The notes beneath the pieces were generated by a model. That model ran no database searches and was not told the DNA's origin. It worked only from the letters and a program-made list of their open reading frames with translations. A program made the position numbers and the translations under genes. A stretch of DNA of 64,000 bases from assembly GCA_021613535.1 (NCBI GenBank), contig CP075496.1, forward strand, positions 3,844,001 through 3,908,000. Reading direction: 5' to 3'. Origin of the DNA: Adineta vaga (taxonomy: Eukaryota; Rotifera). Positions 22,113 to 39,756 of this stretch are shown piece after piece (position 1 is the stretch's first letter; each line of letters starts with the position of its first letter).

Positions 22113-24089
22113 CTAATCAGCACTTGATGGCACAACAGTACAGTAACGTAAACTGCAACCAGGTGGTCTCGTTAAACGATAAACGTAAAACGATCCACAG
22201 TTTGTAACTTGTATATCGTTCCGAAAAATACAGCTATTACCATCCCATGAGTAACACACCGTTCCATTTGTAGTTGAGTATGTAGTATTCGGCATACTAC
22301 CTGAATACCAACCTCCTGCATCTGTACCACATCGACTGACCGCGGGCTGTGACGTTGGTATTTGAGTTCCACCTTCTCCAAAGAATCGAATCCATACTCC
22401 ACTTGCATTGAAAACAGATTGATCACACACACCATTAGAACCATTGTTATTGATGCTTCTTGAAGGATCATCGATAATCGTGTGTTCATAACATTGAGGA
22501 AAAGAAAAGGGAATACTTGTTGTCGTTGTCACTATACGGATGAAATTAGAAAATGTGTAATGAGCTCGTCTAGAAAGCAAAAAAGGGAATTATTCGACTC
22601 CGATCCAAACTTACATTCCGTAGTCATCGTAGTTGTAGAAACCACTGGTGTGTCAGTACAGTAACGTAAACTGCAACCAGGTGGTCTCGTTAAACGATAT
22701 ACGTAAAACGATCCACAGTTCGTTACTTGTATATCGTTCTGCCAGTTACAGCTTCTGCCGTTCCATGTGTAACACACCGTTCCATTTGTAGTTGAGTACG
22801 TGCTAGTATTCGGCATACTACCTGAATACCAACCTCCTGCATCTGTACCACATCGACTGACCGCGGGCTGTGACGTTGGTATTTGAGTTCCACCTTCTCC
22901 AAAGAATCGAATCCATACTCCACTTGCATTGAAAACAGATTGATCACACACACCATTAGAACCATTGTTATTGATGCTTCTTGAAGGATCATCGATAATC
23001 GTGTGTTCATAACATTGAGGAAAAGAAAACGGAATACTTGTTGTTGTAGACACTAAACGGTTGAAAGTTTAAAATATGTATCTGTCCTTTTCGAGAAAGC
23101 AAAAGAGGGAATTATCCGACTCCGGTGAAAACTTACTTTCTGTAGTTGTCGTGGTTGTAGAAATCGTCGGTGTATCAGTACAGTAACGTAAACTGCAACC
23201 AGGTGGTCTCGTTAAACGATATACGTAAAACGATCCACAGTTCGTTACTTGTATATCGTTCTGCCAGTTACAGCTTCTGCCGTTCCATGTGTAACACACC
23301 GTTCCATTTGTAGTTGAGTACGTGCTGTTTGGCATACTACCTGAATACCAACCTCCTGCATCTGTACCACATCGACTGACCGCGGGTTGTGACGTTGGTA
23401 TTTGAGTACCACCTTCTCCAACAAATCGAATCCATACTCCACTTGCATTGAAAACAGCTTGATCACATACAACGTTGGAACCATTATTATTGATGTTTCT
23501 TGAAGGATCATCGATAATCGTGTGTTCATAACATTGAGGAAAAGAAAAGGGAATACTTGTTGTCGTTGTCACTATACGGATGAAATTGGAAAATGTGTAA
23601 TGAGCTCGTCTAGAAAGCAAAAAAGGGAATTATTCGACTCCGATCCAAACTTACATTCCGTAGTCATCGTAGTTGTAGAAACCACTGGTGTGTCAGTACA
23701 GTAACGTAATTTACAGTTAGGTGGTCTCGTTAAACGATATACGTAAAACGATCCACAGTTCGTTACTTGTATATCGTTCTGCCAATTACAGCTACTACCT
23801 CTCCATGTGTAACACACCGTTCCATTCGTAGTTGAGTATGTAGTATTCGGCATGCTACCTGAATACCAACCTCCTGCATCCGTACCACATCGACTGACTG
23901 CGGGCTGTGACGTTGGTATTTGAGTACCACCTTCTCCAAAGAATCGAATCCATACTCCACTTGCATTGAAAACAGATTGATCACACACACCATTAGAACC
24001 ATTGTTATTGATGCTTCTTGAAGGATCATCGATAATCGTGTGTTCATAACATTGAGGAAAAGAAATGGGAATACTTGTTGTCGTTGTCA
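22113..24089 (-). repeat. four-unit tandem exon-intron repeat, about 0.52 kb per unit
   Basis: Units of about 520 bp comprise a D8C exon plus its 83-84 bp intron. Exons 2-5 are nearly identical over long blocks, and two introns (22532..22614 and 23572..23654) are almost base-for-base copies. The pattern indicates recent unequal exchange or gene conversion. Confidence 0.85.
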
Positions 24090-24659
24090 CTAAACGGATG
24101 AAATTGGAAAATGTGTAATGAGCTCGTCTAGAAAGCAAAAAAGGGAATTATTCGACTACGATCCAAACTTACATTCCGTAGTCATCGTAGTTGTAAGAAT
24201 CATTGGTGTATCAGTACAATAACGAGCGGGACATACAGGAGGCATAGATAATTGATATACGTAGAAAGATCCACAATTAGTAATAGAAATTGTATTAGTC
24301 CAGCGGCAAGTATTGTTTTGCCAGGAAAAACATACGTTCGCATCATTAAATGTCTGAAAGACAGTTGGCATAGATCCTTGATACCATCCAGTTGCCTGAG
24401 CGCCACATTTATCAAAACTCGTCGGTGATGTAGATAGTTGTGTACCACCTTCACCAACAAAACGAATCCATTTAGGGCCGGAGATGAACATTGTATCGCA
24501 TTGGGTATCACCGTTTGCATTTACATTTCGAGTCTGATCGTTAATTATTGTATTGTCATAACATTGTGCAGGTACTTCAGATTTGTCCGATGCTGATATA
24601 AGGCCAATGAATATAGTCAGTTTGCAAACGAACAGTATGAATATTTTCATACGATTCAT
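22113..24659 (-). CDS. secreted protein of five tandem D8C (uromodulin/GP2-type) domains
   Basis: Five exons, 24659..24173, 24089..23655, 23571..23137, 23052..22615 and 22531..22113, give 737 aa. Exon 1 carries a signal peptide (IFILFVCKLTIFIGLIS) and the first, more diverged domain; exons 2-5 each carry one further domain. The D8C pattern is clear in each: QCYEHT start, WIRFxGEGGTQ, CGTDAGGWYSGSMP, VCYTW, NCGSFYVYRLTRPP and a final RYC, with eight cysteines. In animals the domain occurs in uromodulin, GP2 and OIT3, secreted or GPI-linked glycoproteins that bind microbes or form filaments. Thr-rich linkers between domains look O-glycosylated. There is no ZP domain, EGF domain or membrane anchor, so it is predicted soluble. 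All internal introns are 83-84 bp and phase 1, letting domains be added without breaking the frame. A lectin-like or mucus/immune role is inference. Confidence 0.85.
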
Positions 24660-25332
24660 GATAGCTACTGTTTTTGTAAATGAAAAGAGTTAGTTCGATC
24701 GTTGGACACATATATAGTTTTTGTTAGGATGGTATTCAATTTCACTATGTCATTCGAATGAAAGATTAATCCGAATGAAATGAATATTCGTTAGTTTGAA
24801 ACGAGTTTATCCGTATGACTAAGAATCAATATTTGTGTTAATTATTTTTAAAGCTATTCTAAAAATGACAATAACGTTTAGATTAGTTGGACTAACGAAA
24901 ATGAAAAGAACAGTAATTTGATCAAATGAATTACTACATCTTTTTTTTTCTATTATTTTTTATGAATAGAAAGGAAAGAAGCTCATCTTTATTAAAAACT
25001 TTCGTTTTTAATTATCTGTATCTAAGTTCCCTAAGATTAAAACGATATGTTAAACATAATTATGATTGCTTATTTGCTGATGTAAAACCACATTAGATCT
25101 CTTGAACGCATTGAATATTGAAAGAAAGTCGCCATCATAAATAAAGATTATATTCATCAATAAAAATAGTGCTAACAACGTTTTTATTATCAAAATCCAC
25201 GCGCGTTCCTCAATATTACATTTGCTGAAAAGTCATTATTTCTATTCATTTTGCGCTTTGATTCATCTTTTTTTCTGACTCTTCGTTTTCGGTTACAATA
25301 ATAACACTAACAAAATAAAAGTAATTAATCGA
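24660..25332. other. divergent intergenic region
   Basis: 673-bp spacer between the starts of the D8C gene (-) and the next gene (+). A TATATA-like word lies at about 24710..24716, some 50 bp upstream of the D8C start codon, and could be its TATA box. Nothing else is recognised. Confidence 0.35.
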
Positions 25333-27436
25333 ATGAATAATCTTTCAACACCACTACCACCACCACCAACAACAACAAACATCTCATGTTCCAATCCATC
25401 TTTGCTTACCGCTGGACTTCCTTCTCGTTCAATGAAACTATCTCAATGCTTTCCATCCTTATCAATCAATAATCATAATCAAAATCGAGCGACTGATACC
25501 CAACCAATAATTTCAAACTCACAACAAAATGATGTTAACAGTGACTATACAATTCTTTCTCATCGAACAATTTCAGATACATATTTAAATCTATCACGAA
25601 AAGATATTGATGATATTATGACAGCTTTGCATACTCTTGCTCAACATCTACAATATGATGTTGAGAGTATCAATCAACAACATATGATTTCAAGTGATGA
25701 TAATGAAAGTCATCATCTGGCAAAGCTTTATTCTAAGGAAACCCATCATACTTTAAAAAGCTCCATTCAAACAAACAGTTCTTCTTATCATCGTCATCAA
25801 TATTCAATACGAAAAAATCGACGTCATTCTTTATCATCAGATCGTTGGTTTCATCATCAAGATCATGTAAAAATAACACACCGAATATATCGATCCATGC
25901 TTATTTAATTACTCATTCTTATATTATCTAGATCAAATCTCATCGAAATTTCATTGCAAAATTTCATCATGATCTATACGATATGAAATATCAACAAAAA
26001 CATCGAATTTATCGACATCTCCAACAACAACAACAAAATTTAATCAGTTATCCTTCCTATAGTACGAACGCAATCGTTTATGCAACACCGTGTAAATCAA
26101 ATCAACAACTTAGACATATCTATCACTGTTCTCGACAACATCAATCAACTACAAGAACATATTCATATGATCAATATCAACCATCAATCAAACAAAATCT
26201 CACATCATCTATCTCGTTATCTTCGTATATCCTTGATCAACTTGTTTCAATTGATCAAAACGAACCTATTCTAAAAAACATACAAATCTTACCAAAACAA
26301 GCTTATAAGTTACAAATACTTCAAAATAATCCTATATACAGTTTTATTTCCGGTGATTCTTTAAATACAAAAGCTAAATCTGATGTAAACGATCGAATTC
26401 AATCAAATAAAATCGATGTTGCAACGCAATGGAGTTTACAAAGTTTGTCATCATCATCACTATTATGTAATGATAATAAAGCAATTGAGTTCAATCATCA
26501 AGATGAAGAAGCTTTGAACTTACATGTAACACATACGAATTCAAATATTTTAACAGAATTAACTACGTCGAACACCGTAGTTGTGGAAAATGATTCAATT
26601 CAATTAAACGATCGTAAGACAAAAACAGATTCTCATGATAAATTCATACTTACCCCTCATCTTTAGTATCGAATGATCAAGAGAACAATATATCTTCGAT
26701 TAAACATAATGAATATGAAATAACAAAAAGTATGACAGAACGACTTTTAACAACGCTTAATCTTCCAACTTGCAAATGCTCAACAACAAACAGAAGTCTC
26801 AAACATTCATTAATTGATAGTGATTCGTCGATCAATGCCGCATCAAATACAAAAAGAATGAAACAACTTTCAAAAAAATGTATATAATCCTTATTTTTAG
26901 AGATTTCAATCGAGTATTAGAATAGAATAAAAACTACCAATACTTTTACATTGAATATCTCGAAACGGAAGGAAACAGTCATTTTGCTTTGAGTGCTTCT
27001 TTATAGTATACATGTATATAGTCTATAGGAACTTGATAGATTCTCGTAAATCGGAACGGAAAACTCACAGGCACTGACTTTTTCCTACGTATACGACAAT
27101 TCTAATCAATAGAAAGTCTTCACTTTCTAGCAGGTAACAAACGATCCTGTCAACATTCATCGAAACCAAATCATACTATAAAACGAACACGTTTTCTACA
27201 ATCAAATGATCGATTAATGAATGCAATTCACTCATGTAAAATAATTGATCTGAATAGTGACGATTCATCTTTTGATTTCTTTGATATTGATACAACATTT
27301 ACGGATGCATACGATCGATTATTTACTGACACAACAACAACATCAGAAAAGTATATTTATTCAAAGAAGAGACAACTAAATCTTTATCTTTAATCATTAT
27401 TGTTTTCTTTTATTTCTTTTTGATAGATCTTCTTAA
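25333..27436 (+). CDS. unrecognised Ser/Gln/His/Asn-rich, largely disordered protein
   Basis: Five exons fit in phase: 25333..25866, 25932..26613, 26667..26879, 27131..27350 and 27427..27436 (552 aa). Skipping the last splice would end the protein at 27393 instead. It starts with a Pro-rich segment (PLPPPPTTTN) and contains one short helical block (LSRKDIDDIMTALHTLAQHL), a basic RKNRRHSLSSDRW patch that looks like a kinase target, poly-Gln, and an acidic/aromatic C-terminal stretch (SSFDFFDIDTTF) that could be a short binding motif. I do not recognise the family. Low complexity makes internal boundaries less certain, but consistent splice phases and codon character support a real gene. A regulatory scaffold or nuclear role is only a guess. 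Confidence 0.55.
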
Positions 27437-28091
27437 AATAGAAATTATCTGCTCGGTTAACTAACGCCATCTATCATCAAATTAAATCGTATAATTTTTT
27501 TTCAAAAAATTTTTTCTTCATCAATTTTCTTCTGTAAATAAACTAAAAAACGAATTTTTCTAAATAATTTTCTTCTAGAAATTATTTATTGTATTTATTA
27601 TATGTCTAAATACCTATTTGTATGTCATTCGAGAGGCGAAGATGCGCTTACTCAAGATGGCCGATACCTGTACAATAAGCAAGCAAAGCATGTATGTAAT
27701 ACATTAATCGTTGACGAACAAGATGACCATAAAGAGAAGAAAGAGAAAGAAAAAAAAACAGAATATCGTCTACATTTTTTTCATTGAATTTTTTCATTTT
27801 TCAGTTTATAAATAACTCTCTTGATAAATATACATCAGTCTCTTACGCTGGTGTTATTGATTACAAATTTGATTTGTTCTTTTTGTTTCTTTCTTACTTT
27901 AGATTATGAGATTTTGTTTTCTCAAATGGGATAATTAGAAATCGATTGAACATTGATATTGAATATTCATGACTTGGTGAACAGTGTATATCAATCAATC
28001 TTCTATTGAAAAGAACACGAAGAAGACGAAGAAAAAATTACAGTAATCATAGAAATTTTCATATCAAGGGCAATCGAGATTGTATAACAAT
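27437..28091. other. intergenic, no gene supported
   Basis: Contains a 61-codon open frame (27602..27787) ending in a Lys-rich run, without splice or family support. The remainder is AT-rich leader sequence of the MARK gene. Confidence 0.4.
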
Positions 28092-34206
<6,115 letters not shown>

Positions 34207-35763
34207 TTGATTTCTTTTTTCGTTTCTTCTCTTTATGTTCGATGTCCAAGGCAACTTTCTCTCTCTCGTTCTTTTTTAGTGATTGTATCTCGCATGAGTC
34301 TATCTATCTAGTTCTCTTAAAAATGAATCAAATAACAAAAACACACATCATATGTGTATAGGTGTGTGGGTGTGTATGTGTTGTGTATGTAAGTCACAAA
34401 TTAGGATCTCTCTCGTTCTCTTTCTTTCCTTTTCTCTTCTTCTTCTTCGTCGGTCTCTATCTGCTATGCTGTTGCTCATGCCTAAAAGGCATTTATTTTC
34501 TCTTTCGTGTACGTGTATGTATGTGTGTAAGTGCGAAATTCATCCATGAGAATCGGCTCTTATAAATAATTTTGTTGCTCCTCGCTTCTTTCCTCTACTC
34601 CTATGCACACTTGTAGATCTTAGACAATGAAAACAACTCTTCCCTTCTTTTTTTCTTAATTGAAAAATATGGATGAACAAGATCGTCGTTGCTTTTTGCA
34701 CACTCACACACATATATATATATATATCTATATATACATAACTTGAAATTTTCTTGAGATTATCTGTATGTAATTTATTGTTGACATGAAACGACCAAAA
34801 ACTAGCCTGAAAAATAACAGTGTGTGCTCTATTTGTATATCATGTGTGTTTTCATTACCAAAAAAGTGAAAAGAAAAATTCTTTTTTTTTCTATGTCTGT
34901 GTGTCTGTAAATGTCTTTGTTTTTCTTTGCTCTCGCACATTCTATATTCAATTTGTCTCTTCCTTCTTCGTTGCGCGATATATTTCTTCTTATACTAAAA
35001 TTATACATCATAATTTTATCAACACGCTCATGTACACTTCAATCACATGCAACTTGTTCATTTTTGTTGTGCATGCACGTTTAACTATCTCTCTCTCTCT
35101 CTCAATCGTCTTTTCTTCATCGCTGGTATTCTGGCTTTTCCTGCCTATATCTTCTCACATTTTTTCTCTTTCTTTTTTTCGAAATATGTTCGGTTCCATG
35201 GTATGTTCATTTTGTGTTATCGTTCATATATTTCTATACTCTATTTCGCTCCTTTTTTTGCTGTGTGCGAGCGCGCTGTCTTGAAAGAATATACATATAT
35301 TATATATATACACAACATTCATACGAATGTGCAACGTAATTAGTTTTATTCAAAAAGAAATATTAATCGAAACAAACTGATAGAGAGATAGAAATTGAAT
35401 TGATTGTTTAAAGTACAAACAGAGATTTGACTAGATACTTTTAGGTCATAGAAAAAAAAAATTATTTGGAAAGTATCTCTATTGATATTTCTTACCATAG
35501 AACGATGTATTATGTCTATCAGTCAAGAAGTATCATTGTTAATAGATATATAATATCAAAATGATCAAAAGACGAAAATGCAAAGAATAAAAGACATTCG
35601 ATTTGTTCTATCATCATGTAGCGTTCTCTATCGAGATTTTGTAAAGCGAATTACATCTGTTCGCTAATGGTTCATAGTAAATACCAATATATGTAAAGAT
35701 AATTTGGATTTTCATTTATTTTAATCTATAACACCTATATAAATTTTTTTAGATATCTCAAGA
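34207..35763. other. intergenic, pyrimidine- and TG-rich
   Basis: 3' flank of MARK and 5' flank of WDR36. It is rich in (T/C)n and TGTG/TATA microsatellite-like tracts, which create open frames without coding character. The acceptor-like TTTTTTTAG ending at 35752 lies 11 bases before the WDR36 start. Confidence 0.45.
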
Positions 35764-38746
35764 ATGTTATCCACCTCATCACAACAGCAACAACATTTAT
35801 TTTCTAGTTATCGTGCTGTAGGTTTAGTAACAAACCATGTGCCATGTGTCTTACGTATACATCAACGTCATTCATCTCATTTACTTTTAACAGCAATCGG
35901 CAAAGTATTTCACGCCTATCGTCTTAATACTCTTCAAGTATTACTTGTTAGTGATCCTCATCCAGAAGATATTCAAGCACTTGCTGCAAATAGTCGATTA
36001 GTTTTTGTTGCTGCTGGATCATCGATCTATGTTTATCGTCGTGTATTTCATCTCTATCAAACTTTAACTGATCATAAAGGTGATGTTCAACATATACTAC
36101 CATTTGGTGATGAACATTTAATTAGTATTGATGCATGTAATACATTACGTGTTTGGGATATTCAATCGGCAAGTGTTTATCTTTCACTTGAATTCGATTC
36201 AAAAAATTTTCATATTACATGTTTACTTCATCCAGCAACGTATGTTAATAAACTTCTTTTAGCATCACGTCAAGGTACAATGCAATTATGGAATATTAAA
36301 TCCAATAAATTACTACATGAATTTTTTACTAATGATAAACAATCATTGAATTCAATAACAGCAATGGCACAATCAACAGTTGTCGATGTTGTTGCTATTG
36401 GATATAATAATGGTCAAATTCGTTTACATAATCTTCGTTATGATGAAACATTAGTTACATTTACACAAGATTTCAATGGACCAATAACATCAATTGCATT
36501 TCGACTTGATAATATTCCACATATGGCAACAGGTTCATCAACTGGACATATATGTATATGGAATTTAGATACATGTCATTTAATTAGTCAAGTACGACAA
36601 GCACATAAAGAATGTTCTATAGCTGCACTTCATTATATTCCTGGTGAACCATTATTGATTTCAAATGGAAATGATAATGCTCTACGTGAATGGATATTTG
36701 ATATGCCTGATGGTCAATCCTGTCGATTATATCGTGAACGTTGTGGACATTCGAAATCGCCACGTTGTGTACGTTTTCATGATAATGAAATAGTCCTATC
36801 GGCTGGTAATGATGGTCGTTTAAGAACATTTCATACAATACTTGATAATCTTTCTCGATGTTTTGGTCGTACGACACGATATAAATGGGAAATGGAATTA
36901 AATGAAGACGATAATGGAAATGATGATAATGATCATAATACTGAACAGCCATTACCAATTATTGATTTACGTTGTGAAATTATCAAAGAAAATGATTGGG
37001 ATGGTATGATAGCTGTACATGAAAATCGACGACGTGTATCAGCATGGAATTTTATACGAGCAACACGAAGTAAACATCGATTTGAACATGAAAGATTTGC
37101 AACAAAAGTTTATCATAATGTCGAAGTTCAAGCAACATCATGTGATATTAGTCCATGTGGAAATTTTTGTGTTATTGGATACTCAACTGGACATATTGAT
37201 ATGTATAATATGCAATCGGGACTTTACCGTGGATCATTTGGTAAATATTCGTTCGTTTTTGAATATGTAAAAATGAATTATTAATCTAGATTTATAGTTA
37301 AACTTTTCTTAGCAGACTAAAATATCTATTTATTGTGCTATGCTAGCTAGAAAAGAATCATTAGGAAGAAATTGATCTTAGACAATAATGAGTACTTTTA
37401 TTAGCAATCTCTATATAAATTTTTGTTTCTTTTCAGACGATAGTCCAATCAAATATGTTGCTAAAAATCCTGGAAAACGTTTAAAATCATCTCCATATGC
37501 TACAGCACATTCATATCCTCTGTGTGGTCTATCATTTGATTCACTTAATACTCGTCTTGTATCATGTGATATCAATGGAAATATTAAATTATGGCGTTTA
37601 AAAACCAAAACATTACTTTCATCAACATCGATTCTTGATCAAGAAATATCTCCACCAACTATTCATATTACGAAAATGATTGTTCATCGTGATAGTGGTC
37701 TAATAGCACTTGCTTTCAATGATCAAACTATTAAAATCTATGATTTTGATACGATGACATTTAAATGTATTCGAACATTTTCAACTAAGATTCATACGAA
37801 AGAAATTACAGCATTAGCATTTATGCCTGATGCTCGTTGGTTATTATCAACATCATTAGATAAAACGATGAAAATTTGGGATATACCAAGTGGAGAATTA
37901 ATTGATATGATTGAATTCGATCAAGCAGTTATTACATTAGGAGTTAGTCCAAATGGTGATATGTTAGCAACTGGACATACAGAAGCATTAGGTGTTTATT
38001 TATGGTCCAATCGATCGATGTATGGTACGTCATCAATAAATTTAACGAATGATCATGAAAATCAACAAGTATTAGTTGGCGAATTTCAATCACCTGAACA
38101 AATATCGAAGAATTTGATTACTTTATCTGCATTACCTGAATCGAAATGGAAAAATCTACTTGTATTGGATACTATTCGTCAACGAAATAAACCCAAAGAA
38201 CCAATAAATATTCCTAAACAAGCACCTTTCTTTTTACCAACTGTTTCCAATCTTCGTGGATTTGTTTTTGTTAATCCTGATGATGAAAATGAAACGAAAG
38301 AAAAAGGAAAAAAACAATCACATATTAATCAAACACAACAATTTCTTTACATGTCTCCATTTACAAATTTACTCGGTCATCATAAAACTAATTCATCAAT
38401 TAGTTCAGATGTGATTAATCTTCTCAAAGATCTTGGTATGGCTAAAATTGAATATGAATTACGATGTCTATCATCTGATCAAGGTGGTTCATTAGAACGT
38501 ATGCTCGTATTTATCGACATACTTTATCAAGCATTTGATAATAAACAAAATTATGATTTGATTAGTTCCTATTTAGCATTGTTTATTCAATTACATGGAA
38601 CGAATTTGATTTGGAAAAATGATGAATTAATTGAAAAGATTCGACAAATTCAATTGAAACAAAAAGAAACATGGAATCATATCCAACGACAACTGAATAC
38701 ATCCATTGCATTGGTCAAGTATATTAAAAGTGTTACTACCATTTAA
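35764..38746 (+). CDS. WDR36: WD-repeat protein 36 / UTP21, small-subunit processome
   Basis: Two exons, 35764..37240 and 37437..38746, give 928 aa, near the usual length (human about 950). Successive WD40 blades are visible (LRVWDIQSA, MQLWNIKSN, ICIWNLDT, IKLWRLKTK, MKIWDIPSG), forming the expected tandem propellers. The start SSYRAVGLVTNHVPC is the conserved WDR36/Utp21 N-terminus. The C-terminal Utp21 domain follows (LSALPESKWKNLLVLDTI, then DLGMAKIEYELRCL). The protein belongs to the UTP-B complex that processes pre-18S rRNA in the nucleolus. Only one intron occurs in 2.8 kb, unusually few beside its neighbours. The next gene starts 125 bp downstream on the same strand. Confidence 0.92.
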
Positions 38747-38859
38747 CAGTAGTATGATCATCTGCGTGTGCTTTTTTTGTTAAACTTGTTTTGTTTTGTT
38801 TTGTTTTTGTTCTTCATTTTTTGAGAATAAAAAACAAAAAATTCGTATTACATGTCATT

Positions 38860-38871
38860 GCGTTTTCAGAT
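38860..38871 (+). promoter_or_regulatory. candidate trans-splice acceptor before the HSD17B8-like start
   Basis: GCGTTTTCAG ends at 38869, two bases before ATG 38872 and 123 bp after the WDR36 stop. No matching upstream donor is obvious in the gap. Rotifers are known to use spliced-leader trans-splicing. Confidence 0.35.
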
Positions 38872-39676
38872 ATGTTATCCAACACAATTTCATTAGTCAC
38901 TGGAGCAGGGAATGGTATTGGCAGAAGAGTAGCACAATTATTTGCTAATCAAGGCAGCCGAGTTTGTGGCGTGTGAGTTTCCTAAACGATTCTCCTCAAA
39001 TTTGATACCTAATATTCACAAAGATTAGAAACAAAGAAAATTGTTTTTTTGCTTTTTAAGAGATATGAAAACATTCGATTCATCCTGTGAACATTCCTTT
39101 GTTAGTGATATAAGTCAACGTTCGTCTGTTGTTAAACTAGCAGATGAGATCTATGCTCGTACTCAAGCATATCCAACAATTATTGTGAATGCAGCTGGTA
39201 TTACACGTGATGCCTTGTTATTAAAAATGCGTGACGAAGATTTCGATGATGTTATACGTGTTAATTTGAAAGGAACATTTCTTGTCAATCAAATCTTTTG
39301 TCAACGTCTTCTCGCATCGAAACCAACTGATTTAAAAGCAAGTATTATAAATATAGCAAGTATTGTTGGTAAATATGGAAATCCTGGACAATGTAATTAT
39401 TCAGCATCGAAAGCTGGCGTGGAAGCAATGACAAAATCAATGGCACAAGAATTAGGACGTATGGGTATTCGTACAAATGCAATTTTACCGGGATTTATTC
39501 AAACAGCTATGACTGATAAGATTCCCGATAAAGTTAAAGAAAAATTATTATCTATGGTTCCTTTGAATCGAATGGGTACAGTGGATGAAATTGCTCAAGT
39601 GTGCCTATTTTTAGGGTCCAATCAAATGAGTAGCTATGTGAATGGTGCAAGTATTGATGTTACTGGTGGTCTCTAA
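38872..39676 (+). CDS. short-chain dehydrogenase/reductase, HSD17B8-like
   Basis: Two exons, 38872..38972 and 39061..39676, give 238 aa. The Rossmann-type NAD(P) motif TGAGNGIG is near residue 10, NAAG follows in the middle, and the catalytic set is Ser (ASIVGK), then YSASK (Tyr and Lys). The closing SIDVTGGL is typical of HSD17B8. In animals HSD17B8 partners CBR4 as the mitochondrial 3-oxoacyl-ACP reductase and also oxidises estradiol; bacterial FabG is the wider family. The insert between the first strand and the NAAG region is shorter than in human HSD17B8. The N-terminus is too short to show a clear mitochondrial signal. An acceptor-like TTTTCAG ends 2 bases before the ATG. Confidence 0.85.
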
Positions 39677-39750
39677 AATTTGACTTTTAATTTATTGTGT
39701 TTTTTTTTCTGACGGAACATGATTTGCTTTTTACAAATTGTTTTTTTTTC

Positions 39751-39756
39751 AATAAA
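39751..39756 (+). promoter_or_regulatory. poly(A) signal of the HSD17B8-like gene
   Basis: AATAAA 75 bp after the stop codon, preceded by a T-rich run. Confidence 0.5.

Noticed and set aside
22172-22489. Alternate minus-strand frames repeated through the D8C array
   Set aside because: They recur only because the exons are repeated; codon character and domain motifs fit the other frame.
22482-22664. Plus-strand frames that recur at 22482 and 23522
   Set aside because: Complement of the duplicated D8C exon-intron borders, not genes.
26880-27130. Apparent stop and frame change in the 25-27 kb gene
   Set aside because: First read as frameshifts, but GT..AG introns of 53 bp (26614..26666) and 251 bp restore one continuous frame, so no mutation is needed.
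34683-34740. Possible telomere-like or TG-rich array near 34.3-34.7 kb
   Set aside because: Irregular TG/CA and TA words only; no tandem telomeric unit.
34820-35343. Overlapping plus-strand frames of 154 and 98 codons
   Set aside because: They come from pyrimidine-rich, Phe/Ser/Leu/Cys-biased tracts between MARK and WDR36 and look non-coding.
36617-36958. 113-codon minus-strand frame within WDR36
   Set aside because: His/Tyr-rich antisense shadow of a strongly supported WD40 exon.
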